Origin: Toxonevra muliebris
Taxonomy: Eukaryota > Arthropoda > Insecta > Diptera > Pallopteridae
Assembly (NCBI GenBank): GCA_963691655.1
Contig: OY829326.1
Coordinates: 138,092,998-138,156,997, forward strand
Direction of reading: 5' to 3'
Length of the DNA stretch: 64,000 nt
Part shown: positions 1-10,231 of the stretch, piece by piece
How positions within the stretch are numbered: the first letter of the stretch is position 1
How the letters are laid out: every line of letters starts with the position of its first letter
Notes under the pieces: generated by a model
The model's input: the letters and a program-made list of their open reading frames with translations, nothing else
What the model was told of the DNA's origin: nothing
Database searches by the model: none
Program-made: the position numbers and the translations under genes

Positions 1-1700
1 TATTGTTGTATTGTGTTATTGTCATTGTTACTGTATTTGTTGTTGTTGTTATTATTATTATTGTGTAAATTACATGTTCGCGAAATTTTTGTTTTTGTGT
101 GGTGTATTGTTGTTATTGTTGTCATCACTACCAGGCTAACAAGAAATTGGGTCAATGTTTCTTCTTTCTTTGCTTTTTGTTGTTGTTGCTGAATTTGTTG
201 GATTTCTTCCTATTGTTGCTGATTTATTGCTTATTAACTTTTTACTTCTTCAAAGAAAGATGAAGTAGAAGATGTTGAAAAAAAACAATTGTTGTAACGA
301 TATTCTACATTTTAATACATTGTTATTGTTGTTGTTGTTTGATGACACTGTTAGCTTCTTTTTTTCTTCTGTTACTTCTTTGTTGTTGTTGTTTTTTTGT
401 GTTAAAAAACATAAGTCTGTAATTATCTTTCTTTTTGTTAGAATTTTACTTTCTCCGATACATACCTACCTATTAAAATAATAATAAAAAAAAATATTTT
501 TTGCATCTTCCATAAAATTATAAGTCTAAATCATGAAAGCTACAAAATACATATTTTCATAAATGCTTATCAAACTGATTTGTTTTTTAGAGGAATTAAT
601 AATAGTTCTCGTTCGGTTAGGTTACTCTGACAAGGTTCCCAAACAATCAAGTTCTATAAAAAATGTTTGAGTAAATTATATTCCAACCACAACCGGAAAT
701 ATACAATTTCAAATAACAATACCCTCCTTCTTTTTGCGCTTCTTTCCACCCAGGGTCTCTGCCTTGTTAAGAAGTAAAGCTATTGTAGTTCTTTGGCATG
801 CAAATTGAAAGAAATCTTCCCCGCTAACACTCAGATAATCAGATAATCCGAAATGGTGCAGCACCCACCTATTTGCTTAACTTCACTAAGTTTATAGGTG
901 CGTATAGAGCATGTCTTTCTAAGGTGCGTCTTCCGCTGACCTATACCGGCCCTGCATACAAAATCACCGGGTTGTTGACCATACAAATTAATTGCCGCCT
1001 TTCCTCACGATGCCAACTAATATTTGCAGCACCTTCCCAAGATCGCTCGGGACTTTGTAAGCTTCTATTCTAGCCTCTGGCAGATGCTCATTGAAGACCA
1101 TCATAGACTACACAGTTACTGTAGAGACTGATATGCATAATAATGATTACTTTAGAAATTGAATTCCTTGCAATTGTAATTGGTAATTAAAATTTCCAGT
1201 TTCTGGACAAATTTTCCATTTCATTACGGAATTATAATTTGTAATTTAAAATAGGGAATTCCTCTCCCCTTGTGTATTCAACAACTTTTGTTAAATTGAA
1301 TTCCAAAAAGGCTGGAATATTTCTATGAAAGTAGTAATTAATTATTTTTCGGTTAAATTCCAAGAAGTTACATTGTTGTTGTGTAGGGTTCTATAATTTT
1401 TAATTGATTATATAAGGTGAAAGAAATTCAACATCACTTTTTAAGAATTGCATATTTTAAATTACTAACTACAATTCAGTAATAAAATTGAACATTTTTC
1501 CGATTTCATTACTGAGAAATTTGAGTTATTGATTCAGGAATTGACAAAAAAAAAATTGTTGAAATTTATTGTTTTTAATTCCATTAGGAGTTATTGTAAT
1601 TTGTGATTAATTTTACCAATTCATTGGCCTTAGCTTTCAATCTGTGACGTATCCTAGCTATGGTTTCGTTTCATATTAGTTTTAGGTTTTCGAGACTCTT
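1..1700. other. Intron sequence, T-rich and microsatellite-like
   Basis: This is part of the intron upstream of exon A. The first 480 bases are T-rich with TTG and TTA trinucleotide runs. About 1140-1640 is a degenerate low-complexity stretch built of variants of AATTGTAATTGG. Short open frames at 272-481 and 873-1073 have low-complexity or unrecognised products, and I do not call them genes. Confidence 0.6.
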
Positions 1701-1889
1701 TGACACCGCAGATATGTAAAAGAATGCAATCAATTGAGGGAATAAGTCAAAAATAAATTATTGCAGTTATTGAATAACATATTTGACTCAAGAATAAAAA
1801 AATGCAGTTAGAAGCCTTTTTTGGAGTCGACGATTGGTTATTCATTTAGAAAAATCTTTTTTGTAGTGAAGGGAATGCAATCTTTTTTT

Positions 1890-2880
1890 GAAATCATGGG
1901 AATGCTTTGAAGTCATTTGAAGCCACTTGAAGTCATTTAAATACACTTGGAGTCACTTGGAATCAATTAGAATTTGAAGTCAATTCGAGACACTTGAGGT
2001 AGTTTGGAGTCAATTGGGGAGTTGAAATCACTTGGAGTCACTTGAAGTCACTTGGAGTCTCTTAAATACACTTAAAGTCATTTGTAATTTGAAGTCAATT
2101 AGAGTCATATGAAGTCATTTAGAGTCAGTTGGGAATTTGAAATCACTTAGAATCACTTGAATACACTTCAAGTCACTTGGAGCCACTTGAATACACTTGA
2201 AGTCACATGCAGTTACTGGAAGCCAATTGAAATTTGGAGTCTATTGGGGATTTGAGGACATTTAGAGTCACTTGGAGTCAATTAAAGTCACTTGGAGCCA
2301 CTTAAATGCACTTAAAGTGGAGCCAATTGGGACTTGAAGTCAATGAAAGTCATATGAAGTCATTTGGAGTCAATTGGGGATTTGAAGTCACTTAGAGTCA
2401 CTTGACGTCTCTTGGATTCACTTGAATACACTGAAAGTCACTTGAAATTTGGAGTCAATTGGGGTTTTGATGTCAATTAGAGTCACTTGAAGTCGCTTGA
2501 AGTCACTTGGAGTCAGTTAAATACACTTAAAGTCATTTGGAGTCAATTGGGACTTTGAAGTCAATGAGAGTCATATGAAGTCATTTGGAGATTTGAAGGC
2601 ATTTGGTGTCACTTGAACTCACCACTTAAAGTCAATTAAAGTCACTTGGAGCCACTTAAAGTTATTTGGAGCCAATTGGGATTTAAAATCAATTGGAATC
2701 ACTTGAAGTCTTTTGTAGTCAATTGGGGATTTGAAGTCACTTGAAGTCATTTGGAGTTACTTGAAGTCGTTTGGAGTCACTTGAAGTCATATACAGTCAC
2801 TGGGAGTCAATTGGACTTTTGAAGTCAATTGGAAACAGTTCAAGTAAATTCAAGTTACTTGGAGTCAATTGCGATTTAGG
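1890..2880. repeat. Minisatellite of ~10-bp units (left array)
   Basis: About one kilobase is built from degenerate copies of a ten-base word, AGTCACTTGA/G, with variants such as AGTCATTTGG, AATACACTTA and AGTCAATTGG. A longer phrase, GTCAATTGGGGATTTGAA, recurs at about 2013, 2117, 2233, 2367, 2454, 2538, 2670, 2730 and 2803 and gives a loose higher-order pattern. No open frame uses it. Confidence 0.9.
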
Positions 2881-2944
2881 GCGAAGTAATGGTTAACTTA
2901 TCCAATTAATAATATAGGATTAATTAGTTAAAAAGTGGAAATAT

Positions 2945-3065
2945 TAAAACTGATTCCATTTAACTGCAAGTGACTCCAATTGATTTCAAATCCCAATTGA
3001 CTCCAATTGATTTCAAGTGACTCCACTTGACTTCAAATCTCCAATTGACTCCAAATAACTTTAAC
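2945..3065. repeat. Same ~10-bp units in inverted orientation (right array)
   Basis: The units read TGACTCCAATTGATTTCAA, the reverse complement of the left array. The stretch is only about 120 bases, against about 1 kb on the left, so the two arrays can pair only partly. Confidence 0.85.
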
Positions 3066-3279
3066 TGGCCCATGACTTAAAAAAAAAAATGGATTTCTCT
3101 TGATTCCAAAAAAGACTTTTCTAAATGAATAAATAATCAGCCACTCCAAAAAAAACTTCTAACTGCATTTTTTATTCTGGAGTCAAATATGGTATGTTAT
3201 TCAATAACTGCAATCATGAACTGTCGTTTATTAACTGTGACTTCAAGGTATTGCAATTAAATTGAATGCATTCTTTTAG

Positions 3280-5094
3280 TGCTCTGCCTTTTGAATGACA
3301 TTTCAAATTCCTCATATCAGCTGCGGGGAATCAAAATTTCGATATTGAATAATGGAAAAGCAAGGTTCTTGAAATATGTTCCAGATTTAACACCGAACAT
3401 TTAAACAATATGGACTGACGAAGTTTTCCCTCGTTCTTAGAAAGAAGGAATGCTTGTTCTAAAAATACGAGACTACTCCGATTACAACAACTATACTACT
3501 AAAAATATTCATGTGGGAACTATGAGTTAGATGGGAATTGCTATAAAAGACTTGGAATAATAAAATTCTTTGTTGGGCAAAACCATGGCTTGTAAAAAAG
3601 TGAAGGAGGCTCTCGGCTTACCTGGCTTAGGATATGCAGAATATGAATTTTAGGGAAATTTTATAAAATCTTTACGAAACTTCGATGACAAAACCTGTAG
3701 CATTCATTTAATCCGTCCATGACATCTCCGATTGAATGAAGTAGAACTATCTAATGGCTTTCTTGGTGTATCCAACTGGCACCCACTAAACAAGAACCAA
3801 CTGGCGGAATTTTTTCGTCGCACAAAGGGAAGAATAACAAGGGTAGAAGTTTGATTGCAGTTGTCAAAATTTATCCGCAGAAAGCTATAAAGAATGAAAA
3901 GTAAATATGATTGCTCCAGTCATTCTAAAACTGCAAACTACAATAAATATAAATGAAAAGTGCCTAAATAAATAAATTTGATCAACATTGATATTCGATT
4001 CCACTCAATTCACTATAACAAAATTCATTTCAGTAAAAAGTCCTCAAAATTTTTTTTGTCGAAAATAAAAAAAAAATTTACTAGTTTTTTGAAAAAATTA
4101 TAAAAGTATATTATAAAAAAGCTTTGGCTTAAGAAAATTTTGCAAAAAACAAAAAAAAGAAAAGAAAGGATATAAAATTAAAAAGTTAAATTAAAAGAAA
4201 TTTGTTAAAAAAAAAAAAAACAACAAAAAAAAAAAATAATAAGAAGCAAAATGAAGTTTTTAAAACTGAATCCGAGTAATATATGGATAAAAAAATATCG
4301 TGAGTAAAAACTGAGGAACAAAAACAACAAGCTTTACTTACCATTCATTATAAGTGACTATAGTGGCATAGAAAACAATACTAGAGGAATGGAATTTTCA
4401 TGTTTAAAATCTTCAACAACATTTTACAATTTGAATCATTTCGAAAACACACAAATGATTAATGATTCTGTCTTTCTCTATGAAAACTACATAAACATAA
4501 AAAAACGCACTTTTCTTTTCTTTCTATTGCGGTATTTTATTACATAACATGCGTTTGTGTTTTGACCCAAAGGCCTAAAAATTAAAACAAAAAACCAAAA
4601 CACCAAAACAAATAAACTTGGGATTATCAAATTTTGTTGTATGTGGGTTTTGCTGCCGCTGTGTGGAGAGAAAAACAAAAACAGACAAGTTGTTTAAAAT
4701 TTATTGCTAAAGTGGTTAAAAAAAGAAAAAATTTAAATAAATAAATAATAAAAATAATATAAAAATTCCGTTAAAATATTTAAGTTTTCAATATCTGTGC
4801 TAACGTTGAATTCCCTAAATTTACGATTAGCCAACGGGGGAAAGAAGCGCTTCAGCGTGTGCTTTGTCAACACAGTGTTTTGACATTTTTAAGCTATATT
4901 ATTCTAAAAAAAAAAAAAAAAACAACTATGTTATCAATTATTTTTAAAGCGTTCATAAAGCGATTCCATAGAGGGCGGTAATTTAACTCGTATTTTTGCT
5001 TTCATTCAATACAACCTGCCAACTAAAATAATCACTCTAGAAAACTTGAAGAAATCACTTCATGTATTAGCTAAATATTTCCTAGACGCGCCGC
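3280..5094. other. Intron sequence without recognisable genes
   Basis: At 3300-3960 the base composition is mixed and may hold a decayed mobile element, but no family motif could be read. At 4040-4260 and 4680-4780 it is A-rich low complexity. The short minus-strand frame 4487-4678 is not protein-like. Confidence 0.5.
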
Positions 5095-5560
5095 ACAGTG
5101 TAGCGTCTCCATACAACCGCTGGTCGAAAATAGACCGAATAGTGATAGGCCAATGAAATCTTGCACATATACTTGCTAGGTAAATATTAAGTAATATTAC
5201 GAATTTCAACTAAATCGGTTAACGGACACGCCCACTTCCCATATAAGCTGAATCAAAAAATTAAAATATCTCAAAAACTTTTGAAGTAATAAACTTGAAT
5301 TTTTGTGCAGTGGCTACTGATACTGTATGCATTTCTTAAAACAAAAATGGTTAAGCTTGGAAATATAGGCGTGGCACGTCCCATACAAAACAAGCGCCTA
5401 AATCCGTTTTTTGGTTCACAATTGCCGTAGAACCCAATCTCATGCCTTGAAAATTGGAGTACGATAACAATTTATAAAAATTATCTAAATCGAAAAAGTA
5501 GGCGTGGCATCTCCAATATGGTCAATGTATTTAACGGTATAAATTAAAGCTACAATGTTT
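5095..5560. mobile_element. Degenerate dispersed repeat, possibly Helitron-related
   Basis: The phrase AGGCGTGGCA followed by a CCCATACA-like word occurs at about 5370 and, more weakly, at 5500. An inverted-sounding variant, GACACGCCCACTTCCCATA, lies near 5226. The same AGGCGTGGCACCTCCCATAC phrase lies inside the Helitron at 54781-56426 and in the remnant at about 59960. No coding capacity is visible. Assignment to a Helitron family is by shared phrases only. Confidence 0.4.
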
Positions 5561-6270
5561 ATCTATATATTTTTTATGATTTTTTTGTAATTCAAACTAT
5601 TTTATTTCACTTATTAGTACAATTTTTTAAATATATAAACTTATAATTTGTACTAAAATTAAATAAACTGCTTAAAATTTATTTCGCTTTCATTTCCTAT
5701 TTCATAGTCTGACAACAATCAGATGAGAAAACGATTTTTAAATCTATAGGTATCTTGACCACTATTTTCTGGTTCTAAGAAAATGAACTGATTAATATCT
5801 TTTTCGTTTATTTATTTTTTACTGCAAGTTATTCCTTTAGCAGAAATAAGTGGCTCAGTTGATAGTACTAACCGCGCTAACAAATCTCCATTACACGCTT
5901 CTCTAGAAGCTTTTCTTGTTTTTTCTAATCGACACTTTCTAAACTCCTTGTGTCTTGTTTCTAAACCATCCTCCGAAACCTTCCCCCGCCCCACCCCCCA
6001 TCGTAAAATTCGTAAAAGTTTATTCTGTTCTACATGAATTTATTCGTTTTAGTTATTAGTTTCATATAAAACATTTGAAACTACTACGAGTTTTACGGGG
6101 GTAGGACAATTTTTTGCCAAACTTTCTTCATACTTGATCAAGATCTAACACCTATAGAATTTTTGTCTGAGTATTTAAAAAAAAAAATTGGTAAGCCCTA
6201 ATACTCATATATTCAAGTATATTTATTTATGTAAAATATATATATTTATATATGTATGCATAAGTACATA
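5561..6270. other. Intron sequence, AT-rich
   Basis: No gene or repeat family was recognised. The minus-strand 60-residue frame at 5812-5994 is charged but matches nothing I know. The stretch ends in an AT-rich tract and the TA that serves as target site of the mariner at 6271. Confidence 0.5.
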
Positions 6271-7569
6271 AGGAGTGAAATCGAAAAAATCTTAACATAT
6301 ATAAAATTCTATAATTTTTAAACGGTTGATCTTAGAGTTTTGATTTTTTTTTTATTTAATTGATAATATTTTACAAATTACAGAAAAATATAACTTTTAT
6401 AGTTCTAACCACTATTTATAAAATCGTGAAATCGTTATTTGGTAAGCCTTCCATTAGAGATTTGATAGTTGTTTCAGACACCTTTTTGGAACAGTTTGCC
6501 CATCTCTTTCTAAAATCTTCAATATTTTGGGACACCTTTTTTGTGCTCTTTAAGTTTCTTTGGGCTCTTGGGACCCAATATCTCTCCACTGGTCTTAGCT
6601 CCGGGTAATTTGGAGCATTGGCGTCTCTTGGTACAAAAACTATGTTATTACTTTGGTACCACTCCAGAGCTTTCTTGCCGTAGTGACATGATGCCAAATC
6701 GGGCCAAAAACATTGGGCTTTCTTATGAAAGAAAGAAGTCTTTTTTTCAAACATTCTTTGATGTATATTTCGGTATTTATAGAGCCCACTCTAACAAATG
6801 ATTTGCTTCTTTTGCCGCAACTGCATATAGCTTGCCATACCAGGAATTTTTTAGGAAATTTTGTCTGCTTTTGGATTCTAAATTGTTCTTCGACATTTCC
6901 TCGAGCATCAGCAACATAAAAATTTTGACCCGGAAGCTAGGTAAAATCTACCAGTACATACATTTCGTCGTCCATTATACAACATGAATATTTTTATATG
7001 AAATTCGATTTTAATTTCCGAGCCCTACTTTGGGCGTCTAAATTTTTTGCAGCATTCCTGTCTGGAACTTTTTGAACTTTGTATATTTTCAAACCTGCAT
7101 TGGCTTTAACTTTTCGCATCAAATAGTCAGAGCACTGGGCTAACCGGGCAGCTTTTCTACCAGATGTGTTTGGAGATCTTTTGGAGAATCAATATGCTTT
7201 CCATTTTCTTGGCTTTCCCAATATCATGTGGTCCTTGTTTTCTTCCCGAACCAGGTTTCCTATCGATAGTCAAATTCTCCTGAAACTGTTTAATAACATT
7301 TGAAATAGTTTGACGGCAGACCTTAAATTCTTTGACCAATTTTTTGTAGGACCAATTTGGATTTTTTTTAAATTTTTTAATAATTTTAAGACGTACTTCT
7401 TTTTCTTCACTCATATTGATCAAACTCACAGTAAATCAACATGTTTGTCATTAAAAATAAAAACTGACATATTTTTCAAAGATAACTAGATCAAAGAAAT
7501 TTTTAAATTTTACACTCAAAAAAAATTATTAGGTAAAACGTGTGTTAAGATTTTTTCAATCTCACTCCT
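6271..7569 (-). mobile_element. Mariner-like transposon, DD37E type, nearly full length
   Basis: The element is 1299 bases long. The ends form near-perfect inverted repeats of about 27 bases (left starts AGGAGTGAAATCG; right ends CAATCTCACTCCT) with two mismatches. Each end is flanked by TA (6269-6270 and 7570-7571), the Tc1/mariner target duplication. It encodes a transposase on the minus strand. Size, TIRs, TA duplication and domain order all fit a single DNA-transposon insertion. DD37E spacing is known from the ITmD37E group described in mosquitoes. Confidence 0.9.
6416..7429 (-). pseudogene. Broken DD37E mariner-like transposase
   Basis: Read on the minus strand from 7429, the N-terminal part is open (7429-7157). 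It holds a helix-turn-helix core, SYKKLVKEFKVCRQTISNVI, and the linker KPGSGRKQG. A frame change follows. The middle region contains MDDEMYVLVDF (first catalytic Asp, about 6975), an in-frame TAG just after it, then GQNFYVADARG and FLVWQAICSCGKRS. The last open part (6754-6416) has PDLASCHYGK, with the second Asp, and YPELRPVERYW, with the catalytic Glu. Thirty-seven residues lie between those two, so the signature is DD37E. All three catalytic residues survive, but at least one stop and one or two frameshifts make it non-coding today. Confidence 0.85.
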
Positions 7570-8544
7570 TACATGTGGTACGACTCAGATACCGCTTAAA
7601 TTTGGTGTGTTCACATTTTTCAAAAAACTGCTTTTTTCATTCGAGGTTCCAGTAGAAAATTGATTACTACGCCTGAATGCAAGCATATGCAGCTGAAATG
7701 TTTTTCTTATTATTGTAGAGATATCTCTTGAGAGAAATAAGTAAAAATTAGACAGAACGTTTTTGGACGATTTTTTTAAAAGCTCTTTGAACTATGGATT
7801 TTTTCGTAATGGTAATGGTGTTTCAAAACGAAAAATGAAAACACATCAAAACTGGGTTTGCCCTTAAAGAATACTATAAATAACATTGTGAAAAAATTTC
7901 ATTATATTTAAAACAAGAATAAAAAAGTTACAGAAGTTAGAAGTGAACCTATTAAAGAAGTATTTGTTGCAAAAAATGTCATTGTTGCAAATGCTTGACT
8001 TTCAATACGTTTTTTTATGGCAAAATAAAAGTAATTTCCAAAATCCTTTTTAAGCTCATCTAATTGAAGTATTTACAATTGAACTGCTTTCAAATATTAT
8101 AAATATTCGAATTTGACTTTTTGAATTGTTTCCACCTTTGTTATGATGTGCGCCGCTTCATTGGGAATTGCTTCAAAACTTTCCCTTTGGGTATAATATT
8201 ATATACCTAAATGAAGATGCATTTTGTTTTTTGTATTGAATGTTTGTGTTAGTAAACTACAACAAATTTCAAGTTAACTTTTTTACATAACTATTAGGGT
8301 GGCCCTTATATTCAAACTTTCTAAAAGTTTAGCTCCTAGACCCCTATCTTGTTTCAATCTGTGCAAAATTTGAGCTCAATCGGACAACTGTGAGGCAGTT
8401 CTCATCAAGCATGAAGTTGTACGTTGTCGCCCGGAAAGTAATTTTTTCAGATTAATCAATTTTTTGGATTTCTTGTCTTGAACAACACCTTTCAATGAAG
8501 AAACATTATCGAGATGATTAGCCAGAATTGTTAGAGTTGACAAT

Positions 8545-9337
8545 GATTTATGTATTCAATATACACCTTTCTCAAGACCAGTTTCAGTTATCTCATATCC
8601 AGCTTCAGTTGTACGATATCCTGTGTTCCCTTTTGCTATTCTTTAAATCTACCAGATTTATTAATAAATCTTAGCAAATCCTGCGGTGTTAGAGAGCTCA
8701 GGTGTTCGTCTCCCAACACTCCAGTACCAAATATGCTTACTCTGATCTGGCAGAAAGCGCAAACCTCCAAACCACAGGAAGCACAGAAGGCACTGGCTCC
8801 CAGGCCAATCATTTTCAGATGCCTGCAGCTCTTTCTGTTAAGTGATAACAGAAAGTCTGTTAGATGCTTCGAGATAACAGGTAACATTGTCTTTGTCTGT
8901 CTAAAACCCCTCGATCCTCCCATTTGCGATTGTGGGTCAAGTCAACCCACTCATTAATAGTGGTCTTGATGGCTGTAGACGACAAAGAGAGTACAGGTTC
9001 TGGGCCCAGGAAACCAGTTTCCGAACCCTTTCTGGCCGAAAAGTCAGCAGACTCATTTCCTGAGCTTCCTGCGTGTTCAGGAACCCATATTAACAGCAGC
9101 CTGGATTTACATAACCAGTTTAGACGTGGTTAGAGGATTAAGCAAGGATTTAAGTGCAGCCCGACTGTCACTAAATACACAGATACTCCTTTCTCTCCAA
9201 CCATTATCAATAACATGGTCCATTGCCTTGATGACTTCAAAAATTTCTGCTTGAAAAACAGAAGCATAGAGAAGTGACGGTGCACTCCATCATTTTCAAT
9301 AAAGACCCCAGAACCCGAACCGAATTCTGTTCTGGAG
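8545..9337 (-). pseudogene. 5'-truncated LINE ORF2 fragment: RNase H and C-terminus
   Basis: On the minus strand, conceptual translation gives SVFQAEIFEVIKAMDHVIDN, then RSICVFSDSRAALKSL, then WVPEHAGSSGNESAD. These are typical RNase H segments of jockey/R1-type LINEs. The open frame 8923-8636 follows, with LTDFLLSLNRKSCRHLKMIG, LGASAFCASCGLE and SLTPQDLLRFINKSG. This is the usual LINE C-terminal region after RNase H, including a degenerate zinc-knuckle. Stops and frame changes lie between the blocks. The 5' end coincides with the Tc1 homology boundary, as expected for a 5'-truncated LINE insertion into the Tc1 element. Confidence 0.75.
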
Positions 9338-10189
9338 CCGTTTAAGAAGTTGAAGGCATTCGTAAAAAAATGGAACCAGCTTTTTTTAAGACACCAGATT
9401 GTTTACAACTTAGAAAATCATTTTGCTTCTAAAGCAGCATTAAAGCAGTCGGATTCGGTAATAGCATGAGTTTTTGAAGCCAATTCTACCATTACACTTT
9501 ATGCAGCCCAACAAAAACTGGCGCTGAAGGTCATTAATATATTCCTTAGCACAATCCAAAGTCGTTTAAGTGAATTCCAAATTGAATTCTGAGCTACCAT
9601 AACCAAACCCTTACTGACGGCAAAACAAACAAAAAATGTCAGGTGTGAAGTGTCAAACATATGGATAACGATTGGATCGATGTGGCCTTTACAGACTAAT
9701 CTTTTTTTTTTTTGGACGGTAGGTACCATAAAGCGAGTCTTGTCCATTAAGGGCAGTACAATGGTTCTGAGATAAGTTAAGCATCTAGGAAAAGCTCATG
9801 TTTGGGGATGCTTTTCAGAACAGAGTTTCGACGGTATAATCATGTTTACGAGAAATTTGAATATCCAGTACATGATCTATTTATACCAACATAGACGGTA
9901 GGTACCAATAACTGGTTCGGGGAAGGAAATCGAAATTGAATGCTTTAAGAAAGCAGAACCCTAAAATTCAAAGTCACTTGACAAGAATTTTGGAATGCGC
10001 CTCTCAATCTCCAGATGCTAACCACATTGAAAACTTTTGAGCAGCTATTAAGCTTAAGATGAGCAGAAGAAATGCTAAGAGCATTGCCCAATTGAAACGA
10101 CAGGCTAAGTCAAAATGGCGGAGTTTGCCGCAATCGTACGCCGAAAAGCTAAAGATAGTATAACCTCGCTTTACCACGAAATTACTCAA
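9338..10189 (+). pseudogene. Tc1-like transposase remnant
   Basis: Plus-strand conceptual translation shows Tc1-family landmarks broken by stops. They are VAFTD near 9690 (position of the first catalytic Asp), HLGKAHVWGCFSEQSFDGII near 9790, then SQSPDANHIENF at about 10003-10039 with a stop where Trp is expected. AAIKLKMSRRNAKSIAQL and KSKWRSLPQSYAEKL follow. The PDANHIEN motif is the classical site of the last Asp/Glu pair in DD34E transposases. Compared with the copy at 14325, this copy carries two extra GACGGTAGGTACCA words (about 9715 and 9893). Confidence 0.8.
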
Positions 10190-10231
10190 AACGCAAAGAA
10201 AAAAGACCTAAAGCTAAGGGCCACCCTAATA

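Larger units (their letters stand above)
1716..3279. mobile_element. Foldback-like element with inverted ends and internal ~10-bp repeats
   Basis: The ends are inverted copies. The left arm (about 1716-1860) reads TAAAAGAATGCAATCAATT, then TTGCAGTTATTGAATAACAT, then a segment ending TTATTCATTTAGAAAA. The right arm (about 3100-3279) carries the same three blocks in reverse complement. Between them, about 1890-2880 is a long array of ~10-base units (AGTCACTTGA / AGTCACTTGG and variants), interrupted every 60-130 bases by GTCAATTGGGGATTTGAA-type units. A shorter array in reverse orientation (about 2945-3065) follows a roughly 65-base spacer. The arms are therefore strongly unequal. Long inverted arms filled with short tandem repeats are the hallmark of Drosophila foldback (FB) elements. 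No transposase is visible, so it is likely non-autonomous. The exact termini and target duplication are not certain. Confidence 0.75.
8292..10231 (+). mobile_element. Tc1-like transposon carrying a nested LINE fragment
   Basis: The two ends are a perfect 17-base inverted repeat, TATTAGGGTGGCCCTTA at 8292-8308 and its reverse complement at 10215-10231, with the TA target included. The right half (about 9338-10200) encodes Tc1-type transposase remnants on the plus strand. The part between about 8545 and 9337 is a LINE fragment in the opposite orientation. The homology to the second Tc1 copy begins at TTTAAGAAGTTGAAGGC (9337), which marks the right junction. The N-terminal part of the transposase is missing. 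Confidence 0.85.

Noticed and set aside
1890..2880. CRISPR-like array
   Set aside because: Units are ~10 bases, degenerate and without spacers; the context is a eukaryotic intron.
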